From: Mugil cephalus | Taxonomy: Eukaryota; Chordata; Actinopteri; Mugiliformes; Mugilidae | Direction: 5' to 3' | Length of the DNA: 64,000 nt | Assembly (NCBI RefSeq): GCF_022458985.1 | Contig: NC_061773.1 | Coordinates: forward strand, 22,788,001 to 22,852,000 | Shown: positions 12,030 through 23,700 of the stretch, in pieces | Layout of the letters: each line of letters starts with the position of its first letter | Numbering within the stretch: the first letter of the stretch is position 1 | The notes under the pieces: generated by a model | The model's database searches: none | Seen by the model: the letters and a program-made list of their open reading frames with translations, nothing else | What the model was told of the DNA's origin: nothing | Made by a program: the position numbers and the translations under genes

Positions 12030-14290
12030 AGGAGGAATCTCCTGACGGTTGCCTTCAGTGAGCGCACACGCAAAGCTGTGCTTTCGGACCATCACTGGAA
12101 GCAGAGACACAAAACCTCACAATAACCGCACCTGCATGACTACTGGCTGACCACTCTGATTTCAAACACACACTGAGGAAGAACAGTCATCTGGACCACA
12201 GTCATCTTTTCATTCCTGGAGGGGACGTCCTTCACTGGACCAAGAGACAGTTTTCAAAAAAAAAAAAAAAAACTTGACACAAAGCAGATTAATGAAGGAT
12301 CTCTTGCGGCAACATGACGTAGCATGAACGAACTCACACACCTCACTCACTGACTTTGTGTTTTTGGCACGAGACCACTCTGACGGCCTTCACCTCAGAG
12401 GTGGGACCAGGGGTCGCCTCAGCTCGATGGAGTCACAGGTGAAGGGGAGCAGGCGTGTCCTCCGCAGTTTAAACGGGCCCCGCTGGCTGCGATGACGTCA
12501 GTCGCCTGCGTGCGACAAAGAATCCAATGAAGGAAGAGATTTTTCCCAATCAACCTTGCACTGAATCGTTCCGCAGCGCAAGCCGGACGAGAAGGACGAG
12601 ACGCGCGTTGACAATCAAACATCTTGTTTGTTCATGGTTTCGGTTTATTTGAAAACCCCGTTCATTTGATCTGCGACACACATTTTTGTGAATGTCAGCG
12701 CGAGATATATTTTATTATTTTTTTTTATTTTTTTTTTCCGCGGGATCCAGTAATCCAGAGTGAAGCTACGATGAAGTCTGAGAGACATGTGTTTCATATT
12801 GTTTTGTATGTCCACATATTTTCTTAAACCTTTTTTCTTTCTTGGCCTGTCGGGCGAGCACATGCAGCAAGGCTTTCGAGCGCTGCAGTTATTGTTAATG
12901 CTCCCGATATACAGATAAAAAGACGACACGTCAGCCTCTGACAAAGCCATGCATCTTAAATATGTAAGCGTTTGCGTAGTGTAGTTGCGTCCGTGGCACT
13001 GGTCACAGCGAAGAGCTAATACCTCTGGTCGCTGGGGCATCGATGGCAGTGAGCCTTAAAAGTTCCCCCGACGCGCATGAACAAGAATCGGCGTCGGGGG
13101 AACTCAGAAAGTCAGAAATCACCCATGATGCCTCGGTGCAGTATGACCACTCAAGTCATGATTGTACATGTGGCGATGAAGATCCAAAGACTTTTTTAAC
13201 GACAATCACACAAAAGTGCACTTAACGCCGCCCTCAGGCGCGAGGGTCAGAATCTGAACTTAAGTGGACCAGTGTTTCTACCTGTGGATGAGCATTCCTG
13301 CTGTATTAGTTAAATATACTTTATTTTTTTCTCTTAACAAGGACAGCCTGGCGTGCCCATTGTTCATCATTTATGTAACGCCGCTCTGTTTACTGTCAGC
13401 GCCGGGGATGTTTTGCTCCCGGACCAAACAATGGCATTTTAGCAGTGGAGCAATAGTACTGAGACAGTTGAAAATCCACACAGTGCAATTGGACACAGGT
13501 TAAGCGCAACCAAAGCATATGAGAACAATGTGCTGTCCCTGGACTGGCACGGCCCGAAGAACTTCAAAGACTTTGTAGGAGTTTGTGAATGTTTCTCTTC
13601 TCCATCCAAACAGACGAAAAGCACCGAAAGCACAGGACGGATGCATAAACAGATTCATTCGACTTCTATTTATACATTCGGATGCCGTGCCTTTGAAGTG
13701 CTCTTTGCATGACTAACACAGTTATGATGGTGCTAATACAGTATGTTGGCTTTTTTGCGTTTCTTCCTTTATGTCGCGTTTTTGTGTGTGCGCGCGCGCA
13801 CTTGTGTTTGTGTGTGTGTGTGTGTGTGCTTGCAGCTAAAAAAACCTGTTGGATATTTGCTCATGTAACGAGAATGTGAAAAAAACAAACATTTAAAACA
13901 GCGGAGTGTAGCTTTGAAATACTTTAAGAGAAACCTTCCGTGACGTCGACCTGACATACATCGTGTCTTATCTCTTTGTCTTAAATCATGCGAATGATTT
14001 ATTTTTGCGTTCAAGCGATGAACGCCGTGCCTTCTTAGAGACCAAATTATCAATTGACATATCATGCTGACCAACCTGTGTGAAGGTAGCCTTAAAAGAA
14101 ACAAAAAAAAAACAAAACTGGAGCTTAACTAAAACTACAGACCAGGTCCAGTTTGATCGTAACTGACTGTCTGATATTGTTTCTGTACAGTGTACATAAT
14201 AACGTCTTGTTTTATCTGCCTTTTTTTTTCTACTATTTTCCTTTCCAAAAAAAAAAAATAAACCTTAATAAAGGTAAATTATATACATCT
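12030..14290 (+). other. Probable hdac7 3' UTR with paired polyadenylation signals
   Basis: No conserved coding frame is seen after the tentative stop codon at 12027-12029. Two AATAAA hexamers lie close together at 14257-14262 and 14267-14272 and are the first convincing clustered + strand signals. If the last exon is correct, the 3' UTR is about 2.2 kb. A GT/CA-rich stretch is at 13785-13830. Inference from signals only; transcript data would settle it. Confidence 0.4.
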
Positions 14291-17200
14291 GATTGTTCAT
14301 TTATTTCTGATGACATGTTTGTATATTTTAACAAGCTCAACTTGCGCCCGCTCACATTTGGATGCCAACCGGCGAGGCATCGCCGCGCTACTCGTGAATA
14401 ATGAAAATATTAGACTTATATACAACATCCAGGAAAGTTTTATTGTCCACAGGAGATGACACGAGAAAAAAAAAAATATCAAAAGCAAACACAACACAGC
14501 AAAAACACAATCACACAGCAACTCAGGATACAAATGAATCTACTCTAAAGAGGCTGCAGGCGCCACTTTAGCGCATTTTACAAGGAACTCGCTGCTGTTT
14601 TATTTTTTTGCATTATTCACTGAGAATACTTTTTTTTTAAGGTATCTTAAAGCTGCAAGAAAACAAGCATCTTTTATGTAAAAAAAAACAAACAAATACA
14701 AAATAAAATTTCCTCACTTATAGTAAAAAAAAAAAAGTGAAAATAAACAGGCGGCTGATCAGTGGTTTAAAACATTTTTCTTTAAAGCCGAGAGTAACGC
14801 ATAAGCAGGGTTTAAGCAGCGCACGTTCGCAAACAGAAAACACTTTTAAAAAACCCCAAAATACACAGAAGGCTATCCAGTTACTGCAGCACGACAAAGA
14901 TCTGCGTCAGATTCCTCGTGCTCTTCCTCTTCCCACAAGACGGGGCCTTGAGATCCAGAGCGATTAGCTTATTAGCATTTTAGCTGTAAACATTCATTGG
15001 CTGTGACCGCCCTCTAACCATCACTGCGCCATTATCATTAGTCATCCTAATGTCTGTCTGGCAGGGAGTCGCCCGACGTGGAGAGTCAGGTTGACAGTGG
15101 TTATTACGGTGTTACCGAAGGCACTCGAACCAGCAGCCATTTTGTTTCATTGTCACCGCAGGCCAGCTGTTTTGTTTTCTTCTCGTTTTCATCATTTAAT
15201 GAGTTCAGCGTCTCACCAGAGTCTCTGAAATGCTCCGCTGTGAAGGCTGTGAGACGACGTCTTAAGAGTCATGGCTTGAGCACGTGTCCGGGGGGAGGAC
15301 GGAGGGCAAAGGGGGGACAAAGATGAAAAAAGACACTTGGTGAGGCGGGAACGGACGTCTTCGAGTGTAGAGAATTTTCCATTTGTCGATTTTCTGCGGA
15401 GAGAGGGACACAGAGGAGAGTCGACACATTGAGATAAGGAGAGATTTTTTCTTTCTTTCTTTTTGTTTTTCATCGCGCGCCAGTCTGAAGCCTCAACGCC
15501 CAAGCTCAAAGACCGGAGATGTGTGTTGAGGTTATAAAATGTGTGTACACGCAAACAAACACTTCTGTTTAGTGGAAAGTGGAAAAATCCCTACAGCTCC
15601 TCAACTTCTCTTGTTTTAACAAGCAAACATTTCATCTGCAGCTCTCCCTAATTACAGCGTTCCTTTCTTTGCTTCTAGAAAGACATAAAGACAGAGAGAG
15701 AGAGAGAGAATCTGTCCCGCGGAGCAGAAGTTAAACGCATGTTTGCGGGTGTTGTCCCCGTCACATGACTTTAATCGTGCCACAAAAGCGTGAACGCGTA
15801 AATTGAAAGCAAAAGGTGCATTTTTTCCACGTTACGGGGCGGTGGAGCTGAAGTTGTAAATCAAACCCTACTGTTTGTAGTCGCTGATGTTTGTCCCGTA
15901 TTTACTTTCAGTAATCACCTCTCTGTTTAGAAGTTCTTTTAGTTTTTTTCTTTTTCTTCTACACTTTTTTTTTAATTTTTTTGTTTTTTTAATTTCAACT
16001 CTTGTTTTTTTTTTTGCGAACGGCACGTGACAGTTTGACAGATCCTGATGCGCCCTGAGCTCCAGTCATGTGGTCTTTTTGTTGCCTACGTGTCAAACCA
16101 GAGGCCTTTCCCCCCGTGGCCCTCTATCCCTGCAGCTGTCTGGCCAAACACACATATGGATATATGCACGAGCCCATGTCAAACGCACACACACACACAC
16201 ATATATATATATACACAACGTACCCTCCCACCTGCGCCCAGCTCTCTGTGTGGATCTCTAAAAATAAAGATGACTATCAGAAGCCACAACTTCTGGATGA
16301 GGCTTTTAAAAAAAAAAACGCAGATGAGCCGCAGAGGACCTTACATCTGGTCCCAGATCAGCCAGGAGTAAAAGCCAGAGATTTTAATATGCACAGAAGA
16401 GCATCCAACAGCTGTAAACACACACACACACACACACACATGCGTGGACGCAGCAGAGCCAGGGGTTCCGGCAGAGGGAAGAGCAGTGACAGGCATTGTG
16501 ATTATTGTATAAACAGAAAGGAGAGTATTGTTTTTTCCAACTCAAACAGAACAATCCTCTCATTTTGAAAGTCTCATGCTGAGCCAGACACCCACACGTC
16601 TTCGGGATCGTGCTCATCAAAAATCCACCGAAATCCGTCTGCGGTGCGCCCGCGTTCGTCGGTGCGTGCGTGCCATGGACCTCCAAGGAAAACACGAAGG
16701 GCTTCTCTTTACGCGGCGGGCACCACGTTTTAGGGACACTTTCGCATTTCTGTGCTATGCACGGATCGGCCCGAACCCAGACGAAAACAGTGAGCCGATC
16801 CCTGCGCCCAAACCCGCAGTTTAAAGCGTCGTTTTGAGGGGTCATTTCAAAGGTTTCGGAAAAGTTTGCCTGTATTCCGAGCACGTTTACATGTACGAGT
16901 GACATGTGTTATTTAAGGCCCACACGCATGACCTCATCAGCACGCTCGGCTTCGAGACACACATGCGTGCACGCTCCGCTTTTGAAGTTCCCTGACTCTC
17001 CCTCTAGCCTCATCTCCCTCCTAAAATTGCACGTTTAGCTCGGCTGCAGGAGTTTCTAGCACTTTCTGCGGCGGCCCCTGCAGAGCTGATGATAACAGGC
17101 AGAGCGTGCAAAGTGGTAGGTAATGGCAACAGCGATGCGTTCAAGGACAGCTGGCTCGTCCGTACGGTGGGGAAGGGGGGGTTGGGGTGGTGGTGTGGGG

Positions 17201-17782
17201 GGGCCTTGGCTTTTTTTTCATCCGCGGCGTTCGACGACTGCTGCTGAGGCCGCTGGAGGTTTTAACAGTAATTCAGAGCTGAACACCTGGAGTGTGCACA
17301 TGGCCCGAGAGCTGCGTGGCGTGCGTGTCTGGACAGTGTATTGTATATACGTATCGCCTTGTAGTATCATTCCTGCACGCTGAATTCTGCACATGTTTGT
17401 AATCATGGACCGCTCAGAGATCTGCGTGTGTGTGTGTGTTTACCTTGACCTGAGCTGATGAGAAAGTGTGCAGCACAGAAACACAGACACATCTCTCTCT
17501 CTCTACACACACACACACACACACAGCCTCTGCTCCCCGTCACATTTAAAAGCTTATATGTTGTCATTTTATTTTTGAGGGACTTCCTGTCGGGCTTTTA
17601 GGGTAAATGTAACTGAAAACTAAAAGCAGGAGACGGGGGAGATAAAAATCACTGAAACAACATCTGCGAGTGTATTCCTGTTTACTTATATGCACATGTT
17701 CACACACACACACACGCACACACACACTTCTGCACAGCTAATTAAAGCTCACTGCGAACACATACACGAATACACACACGCA

Positions 17783-17785
<3 letters not shown>

Positions 17786-17836
<51 letters not shown>
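17786..17836. repeat. (AC)n microsatellite
   Basis: About 25 uninterrupted AC units, preceded by a shorter imperfect CA array from about 17698. It produces spurious Thr-His and Cys-Val open frames on both strands. Confidence 0.95.
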
Positions 17837-17839
<3 letters not shown>

Positions 17840-17995
17840 GCCCGTGTGCCTGACCCTAACCCTGGTACACACACCTTCCTAATACCACACAACTGTTTCC
17901 AATCTAAAGGTTCCTGCTTGTCTGGGCCCCGGCGAGGCCTGATTGCACGATACAAGATCCTGAGGAGAGAGGGCAAGGCTGCAGGGGAGAGAGAG

Positions 17996-17996
<1 letters not shown>

Positions 17997-18042
<46 letters not shown>
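17997..18042. repeat. (GAAA)n microsatellite
   Basis: Eleven or so uninterrupted GAAA units directly after a short GA array. It encodes artefactual Lys-Glu-Arg or Ser-Phe-Leu repeats and should not be taken as protein. Confidence 0.95.
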
Positions 18043-19833
18043 GGTGCTTCCACTTTTTCCTCCCCACTCTCCCTTTCTTTCCCTCCTTCCATGCTGTACC
18101 TGTGCAGGAATCTGGTGTCAGTTAAAATGGTTGGAGAAGAAGAAGAAAAAAAAAGAAGAAGAAGAAAAAAAAAAGAGCCCCAGACCCTGGAGATCGAGGA
18201 GGAAAACATTTGTCTTAAGTACATCAGAGGTCTGTCAAACACTGGAGCTGCAGAGTTTAGATTACGAAGATGATAATATGCAGTTTGTTCATTTAATTTT
18301 ATGGAACAACCGAGAGGGAAGATTAAATTTACACACTAATCACGCTCATGTTATTTATTGTAGCCAGGAAACGTTGAGGAGTTGTTTCTGTTGATGAGGG
18401 TTCAGGACTCCTGGAGGTTTATTAAAATGATTGTGTGCATGTAGGCAGAGAGGCTTGTTTATGGCTGAATCACACACTGGCACAGGTTTAAAGCCATTGA
18501 TTTTACGTGTTTTTATTTCTTATTTTTATAATTCATTTTAAATTGCATTTGCCTTATATTTAATTGGAATATACTACAAACTTCAACGTTTCTGCAAATT
18601 CCTATCTTATCCTGTCAATAACGTATAAATTCAGATTGTTGGACTCTGGTCTTGTGGCTTTGTATATTAATGTTGCTTTTATTTTTTTTTATTTTTTTGA
18701 TTTTGTTTTTTAAAAAACATTTATTCTAATTTCATTGATCTTTTACTTTTTTGTCGAACCAAAAATCACTCATTAAATTTGCGCGATAAGTTTAAAATGA
18801 ACATGTTTACGTAGATCTACTGGAGATGATCTGAGACACGAGGCATAAACTAAACACTGTCACAGATCTTTACGTTTTTATTTAAAATGGCCTTCTCCTG
18901 CAGTCATCACTATGTCGTTCGGGATCCGTGTTTTGCCTGTTCATTTTCCAAATTTCAGGCTCAGAAAGCTAAAATGAGCAGATTGTATTTAAACGTGCAA
19001 ATGCAAAAAAAAAAAAAAAAAGCCGTTGCTAATAAACGTGGGCCCTCTCACCATGTGCGGCTGTGTTGTAACTGAGAGCAATTTAACATTTTAATGTTTT
19101 AATTGAGTTATAAATCAGCCTTGCCACAATTAAATTCAGCTCCCCGAAGCAAACGTGATATAAGTTACTTGGTAGATGTCTGCAAATAAAAGGTTTTCAT
19201 TGACTTTACACTGTGTCCATGCATAATAACGTAATGTGAATAATCAAAATTTAGCTGAATTTTACAAACGTTTGAACAGCACATACACATACATGTGTTT
19301 GCGTAGTGCTAGTGTTTGTCAGGCCTCGAATAATGTGACCATTTTCACGCTATTTTAAAAGAAGGCCCCACAAACCACTGATATTTACGACCACATGTAC
19401 ACGTTTTAAACGTACATTTGCTAGCGCCTGTGTAAATGTGTGTGTGTGTGTTTGCACGATTTGTCCGTACCTGAGGGGCTGCAGTGGAGCAACTTGTTGC
19501 ACTGGACGAAACTGTGGGACAGACAAGGGAGCGAAGTGGAAAGAGTGGAGGGTAAACGAGGAGGGGGGAGGGAGGGAGGAGGAGTGTGGAGGGGTATCGG
19601 GGACGTTCAGCGTGACTGAACCGTTTCGGGACACGGAGGTCGTGTGGGATGAGAAATGTATGCGAAGGGTTTAGATGAAAAGGTTAAGATCAGACCGTAG
19701 GGGAAGAATTTAAAGGTTCAGAGGTCAGGAAGTGGGTGCAAACACAGACAGAGGTTGGAGGGGGAGGAGAAGGGGGGGAGAGAGAGGTTGGACGTGTGGA
19801 CACAAGAGGGTGTTTGAGAGGTTCAGCGGGGTC

Positions 19834-20403
19834 CTAGTGGCTGGTGGACATGGCCCAGGCCCCCTCCATCCTCCAGACGGAGAAGGCGTAGCTCAGTCTT
19901 TCGTGGGCCAGGTAGTTGCAGCTGGCCAGCTTGGCGTCCATCTCGTCGCTCTGCAGCACCTGGTAGAGGAAGTCGATGTAGCGCGAGGCCAGCTTCAGGA
20001 TCTGGATCTTGCTCAGCTTGTCTGAAGGTAGCGTGGGGATGATCTTGCGCAGGGAGGCGAAGGCGTCGTTCAGGGACTGAGTGCGTTGACGCTCCCGCAC
20101 GTTGGCGATAACCCGCTGAGAGTGCAGCTCCTCGAACGGCGGCTCCGACCTGGGCCCCAAAGACGTGGGGGCCAGCGTCACGATCGTCGTGGGGCTTTTC
20201 TTCACCCTCTTCGGCCCGGACGGCAGCAGGCTGTTGGGGCTGCCGGTGCTGCTCTCCTCCGCCTGACTGAGGCTGTCCTTCTTAGGATAAGGGGAGCGTT
20301 TTCGATTCCCTGTTTGGAGGCTCTTTTTCGACCCCCTCTCCAGCTCCTCTTCACTGGCCCCCAGTCCTCCTTCAGGGGAGTTGGTGCACACCTCTTCTCT
20401 CAT
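19834..20403 (-). CDS. twist3: Twist-family bHLH transcription factor, single coding exon (twist3)
   Basis: A 189-residue protein starting [13 protein letters not shown] and ending at TAG (19834-19836). The frame upstream of this ATG stays open but has no other ATG, so the start is clear. The basic region (about residues 97-110, [12 protein letters not shown]) and helix-loop-helix (about 111-152) are nearly identical to vertebrate Twist proteins. The C-terminal Twist box ends [16 protein letters not shown] (about 174-189). A basic patch (GPKRVKKS) precedes the bHLH. Twist proteins bind E-boxes as dimers with E-proteins in mesoderm and neural-crest-derived tissue. It lacks the Gly-rich tract of human TWIST1. 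It is tail-to-tail with hdac7; HDAC9-TWIST1 and HDAC4-TWIST2 occupy the other paralogous positions, so this copy is best called twist3. Family assignment is near certain, the paralogue number less so. Confidence 0.9.
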   Translation of the reverse strand: MREEVCTNSPEGGLGASEEELERGSKKSLQTGNRKRSPYPKKDSLSQAEESSTGSPNSLLPSGPKRVKKSPTTIVTLAPTSLGPRSEPPFEELHSQRVIANVRERQRTQSLNDAFASLRKIIPTLPSDKLSKIQILKLASRYIDFLYQVLQSDEMDAKLASCNYLAHERLSYAFSVWRMEGAWAMSTSH

Positions 20404-20689
20404 TGTACTCTCCACAGATGACCTTCCAACCTCCACTGCGAAGACAGGATGCTGCGAGGCTCTTCTTCACTTCGCTGGCAGGCTCAACAAACCTGAGCTC
20501 GACAAGCTTGTGCAACAAAAGCTGTCTCTTCCGTCGGGCAAAGTTACGGCTGCTGAAGCTCCATCGGACTGGACGCCTGAGTATCCCGTTTCCTGGTTAG
20601 CTTGTTAAATTTCTCGCTTTCCCATTCCCCTCTAAAACTTCCAGACAGAACAACAACAAACCATCTGACAGGCAGGTCCACCTCCGACT

Positions 20690-20737
20690 CTTTTATATCG
20701 GAACGCTAACCCGGGGCCTGCGGGCGGCTCTCATTGG
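20690..20737 (-). promoter_or_regulatory. Probable twist3 core promoter (TATA box and CCAAT box)
   Basis: On the minus strand a TATAAAA box lies at 20697-20691, about 290 bases upstream of the twist3 ATG. A CCAAT box lies at 20737-20733, roughly 40 bases further upstream. The spacing fits a TATA-type promoter with transcription starting near 20665. Judged by motif only. Confidence 0.55.
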
Positions 20738-20739
20738 CT

Positions 20740-23700
20740 CAGCGGACTTCCAGAGGGTGTGGTCCGGCCTAAGACAGGCACGGAAAGCAGGAAGTGTGCA
20801 TTAGCTGGGCGGGTGATAGAGAAAGGGGGTAAGTGGCGCTCCCAGCCAATAAGATGTGGCGTGTCTAATGTTGCAGCGATGTCTGAGGCTTTATGGGTTC
20901 CAGATTTGGGCTGGACCTGGACCGGCAGTCCAGCCTGCATCCTCATGTTCACACAAACCTTGTATTTCTGACAGTCACCACGTGTGAGCATCGGTGTTTA
21001 ATGCTCACGATATTTTGTGGCGCTCACGGTGAACATTCTTATAAGTTTTGCGACAACAAACCTGCGACATAGAGGCCACAAGTCACACACGCTGATGCAG
21101 ATTCCTCACAAAACCGGGGATCACTAAGTAGAACGGAGGAGGATTTATAGGTTAAACGAAGAACTTATAAATGATCAATAAAACTGTCAAGACTGATTTT
21201 AAAGTCCTGAAAACTAAAAAAAAAAAAAAAAAAAGTGATGTTGTGCAACACACAGTACACCCTGGAAAAGAAGTTTTTCTTATGTCACCATGTCTGCAAA
21301 CACGCTGAAAAAGCTCTTCTGACATCAGAGCGCCTCTAATATCGCCTCCAACGTCAGCTGTCTCATATGTTGGGTTATGGGAGCGCTGGCGGGACCCTAA
21401 ACAACCCCTGACCTCAGTGGCCCAGAGACCTCAGACTGCAGAGGTGAGAGAGCACCTAATTGTGCCATCCATGGCCCCGAGGCAGAGCCGACACATGTTC
21501 CACCTCCACACCGCGGACCCATCTGGGTCTGCAGCCACTTAAACGCTTTCCTCACATCGGCAGTCGTGACACAGCAGGTAGGCCCCGCTGAGAAAATGAC
21601 AACGGGTTGTGTTTGTTTAATCGGCGCAACCCGCAATTTGGGCTAACGGCCGGCTCTTGCGTAAATCTACATTTGAATTCCTTTGTATCAGTTTCACAAC
21701 AGCAACCATTTATACCTTCATGCGTCACGACCCCGGTGACTCATCCGTGCATCACTGCAGAGAAATCTCGTGGGGGAGTTTTCCGCTGCAGAAATTGTGT
21801 ACTTTTTTTGATGACAGTGTACTTAAAGGCAGGTTTTACGTTTCGACACCTTCGCGTCCGCAAAATTTGTCACAGGGTTAGTGTTTCACCTGCTTCACCC
21901 CGTCCAGATAGACCACAGGCGGATGTTCGGGAACTGGTGCTGTTTCCGTAGAAAACTTTCGTTGGATTGTGTGTGAACCGTGTACACGGTGCCTGACAGC
22001 TCATAGCCAGCGATTTTGGGTGTGATTGTCGGGGCGTTTGAGGGATCGTATGAGCGGGGGAGCGGCTCAGAAGATTTTTGATGAGCCCCGTGATTGCACT
22101 GGTTTACATTTCATTCACGGAGCGGCGTTGAGCGGAAAGTAGCTCAATCCCAGTTGGGTTCAATCAACTTTGAGGAAGAAGAAGAGGAAGGGAAAAAAAA
22201 AATGGCCATCAAAGCAAGGCCGCGGACAGAGACGCGCAATTGTATGAGGTTAACTTTACATAACGTGCCGAGTCCTCCCCGGGATTAACTGGTATTAGAT
22301 GCAGAGCTTATTGGGAGCTCAGGGGAAGGACAGGAAAGTCATTGTTGCTGAGGCTAATCTCAGAAGCCGCTGCTTACCTTTAGCAAAAAGCGTGGCTCTG
22401 TGCCACCATCATGGAAAAAATGAGCTAACGTAGCGGGTAGGCCAACAGGAATGTCGTGGCGCATAGAAGAATAGAAAGGAAGGGGGAAAAAAAAGAGGGG
22501 AGAAGAATAAGAAAAGGGGAAAAGAAAAGGAGAAGAAAGGAGAGGGAGAAGGGGGGAAAAAGTGAGGCTGTCCAAACAGAACCAGATGCAGGAGTGTGGA
22601 GCCTCGTTTGATCTCGATCCTCATAGGCTGATTGATGTTGCACATTTCATTTCCTTGTCAGAGTCTTGACATAATGTTTCACTAAACACTTAGGCCCTGC
22701 TCTCATCTTCGCTCTGTTTCCACAGGGGTCATAATTAACCCTCTGTGGAGCTGAAAATAGATCATACACATCAATACATACAGCGTATAGGCTTTCATAA
22801 ACACACGCGGGACGGCTTGGATATCAAAACCGGTTGTTGTATTGTCTGTTTCTGTCTCCATATGGTTTCGTCTTGACAGGAATACGGCTCTGAGGAGTAG
22901 CCACGCTGAAACTTTGAAGTTGGGTAAAAAAAAAAAAGAGGAGTTTCTTTAAGTTCGTAATGCAGTCAATTCAATTACCGTCACGCATGGAAAGGTCGAA
23001 GCTCCGCGCTGACGTACGCAGCTGGTAGGAGAGCGGTGGTGTGACCAATCGTAAGTGATGTGTTTGGAAATCCGCGCTGACCCAACAAAAGGAACCAATC
23101 ATTAAATTCCTCCTCCTCACCTTCACCCTGGGAGTTTCTTCACCCTCCTGGCTGCTGTTATTGATGTTTGCACACAGCACACTATGCAACCTCCACCCCC
23201 CCTCCCACACACACACACACACACTCCACACATTACCACCACCAACCCCGCCACCCCATTCCCATCCTTCAAGGGCTCCATCTCTCCCGAGGAGCCTATA
23301 GCGACACAAAGGCAGACATCTGGGACCCATTTCCCCCCTGGAGAAGCCCTTCCTGTGGGGTATCCACTTAGAGGGGTTCAGGAGAAGCAGGGCGGAGGGG
23401 GAGGAGCAGGGGGCGAAGGTGTACGGTAGGTGGGGGGATGGTGGTGGGGTGGACGTGGGAGGAGGACTAATAATGAGGACGAGAGGTGTGCTGCGGAGGA
23501 TGTCCGAGCGTGGGGCGGGGATTACGATTGCAGACGTCGATCAAGTCTTCACCTTTTGTCGATGATGTTGAAGAAATCATCTGCAGTGGTTTTGCGGGAA
23601 AGTCACATGTGAAGATGTGTGTGTTTGTGCGAGAAGCCGCAACCACTCCACCAAAAAGCACACGTATTTAACACGTTACGTGGCATGACAGTTAAAGCAA

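Larger units (their letters stand above)
14291..19400. other. Intergenic interval between hdac7 and twist3; microsatellites, no gene seen
   Basis: This 5-kb stretch has long T-rich and A-rich tracts and the (AC)n and (GAAA)n arrays listed separately. Its longest open frame (17690-18394) is made of simple repeats. A purine-rich GAA block follows at 18136-18175. I recognise no exon. Given the conserved hdac-twist pairing, it could hold twist3 regulatory DNA, but I see nothing diagnostic. Confidence 0.5.

Noticed and set aside
15065-15140. Possible alternative last exon of hdac7 (ESPDVESQVDSGYY reading)
   Set aside because: The acceptor and phase are possible, but the sequence does not resemble any class IIa C-terminus and runs on into low-complexity residues.
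17690-18394. Longest open frame of the intergenic region (234 codons)
   Set aside because: It consists mainly of translated CA and GAAA microsatellites plus A-rich sequence and has no family features or splice support.
19834-20403. Calling this gene twist1 or twist2
   Set aside because: The N-terminus lacks the TWIST1 Gly-rich tract, the C-terminal region differs ([21 protein letters not shown]), and the neighbour deacetylase is linked to slc48a1 as HDAC7 is. Still, only a tree would be decisive.
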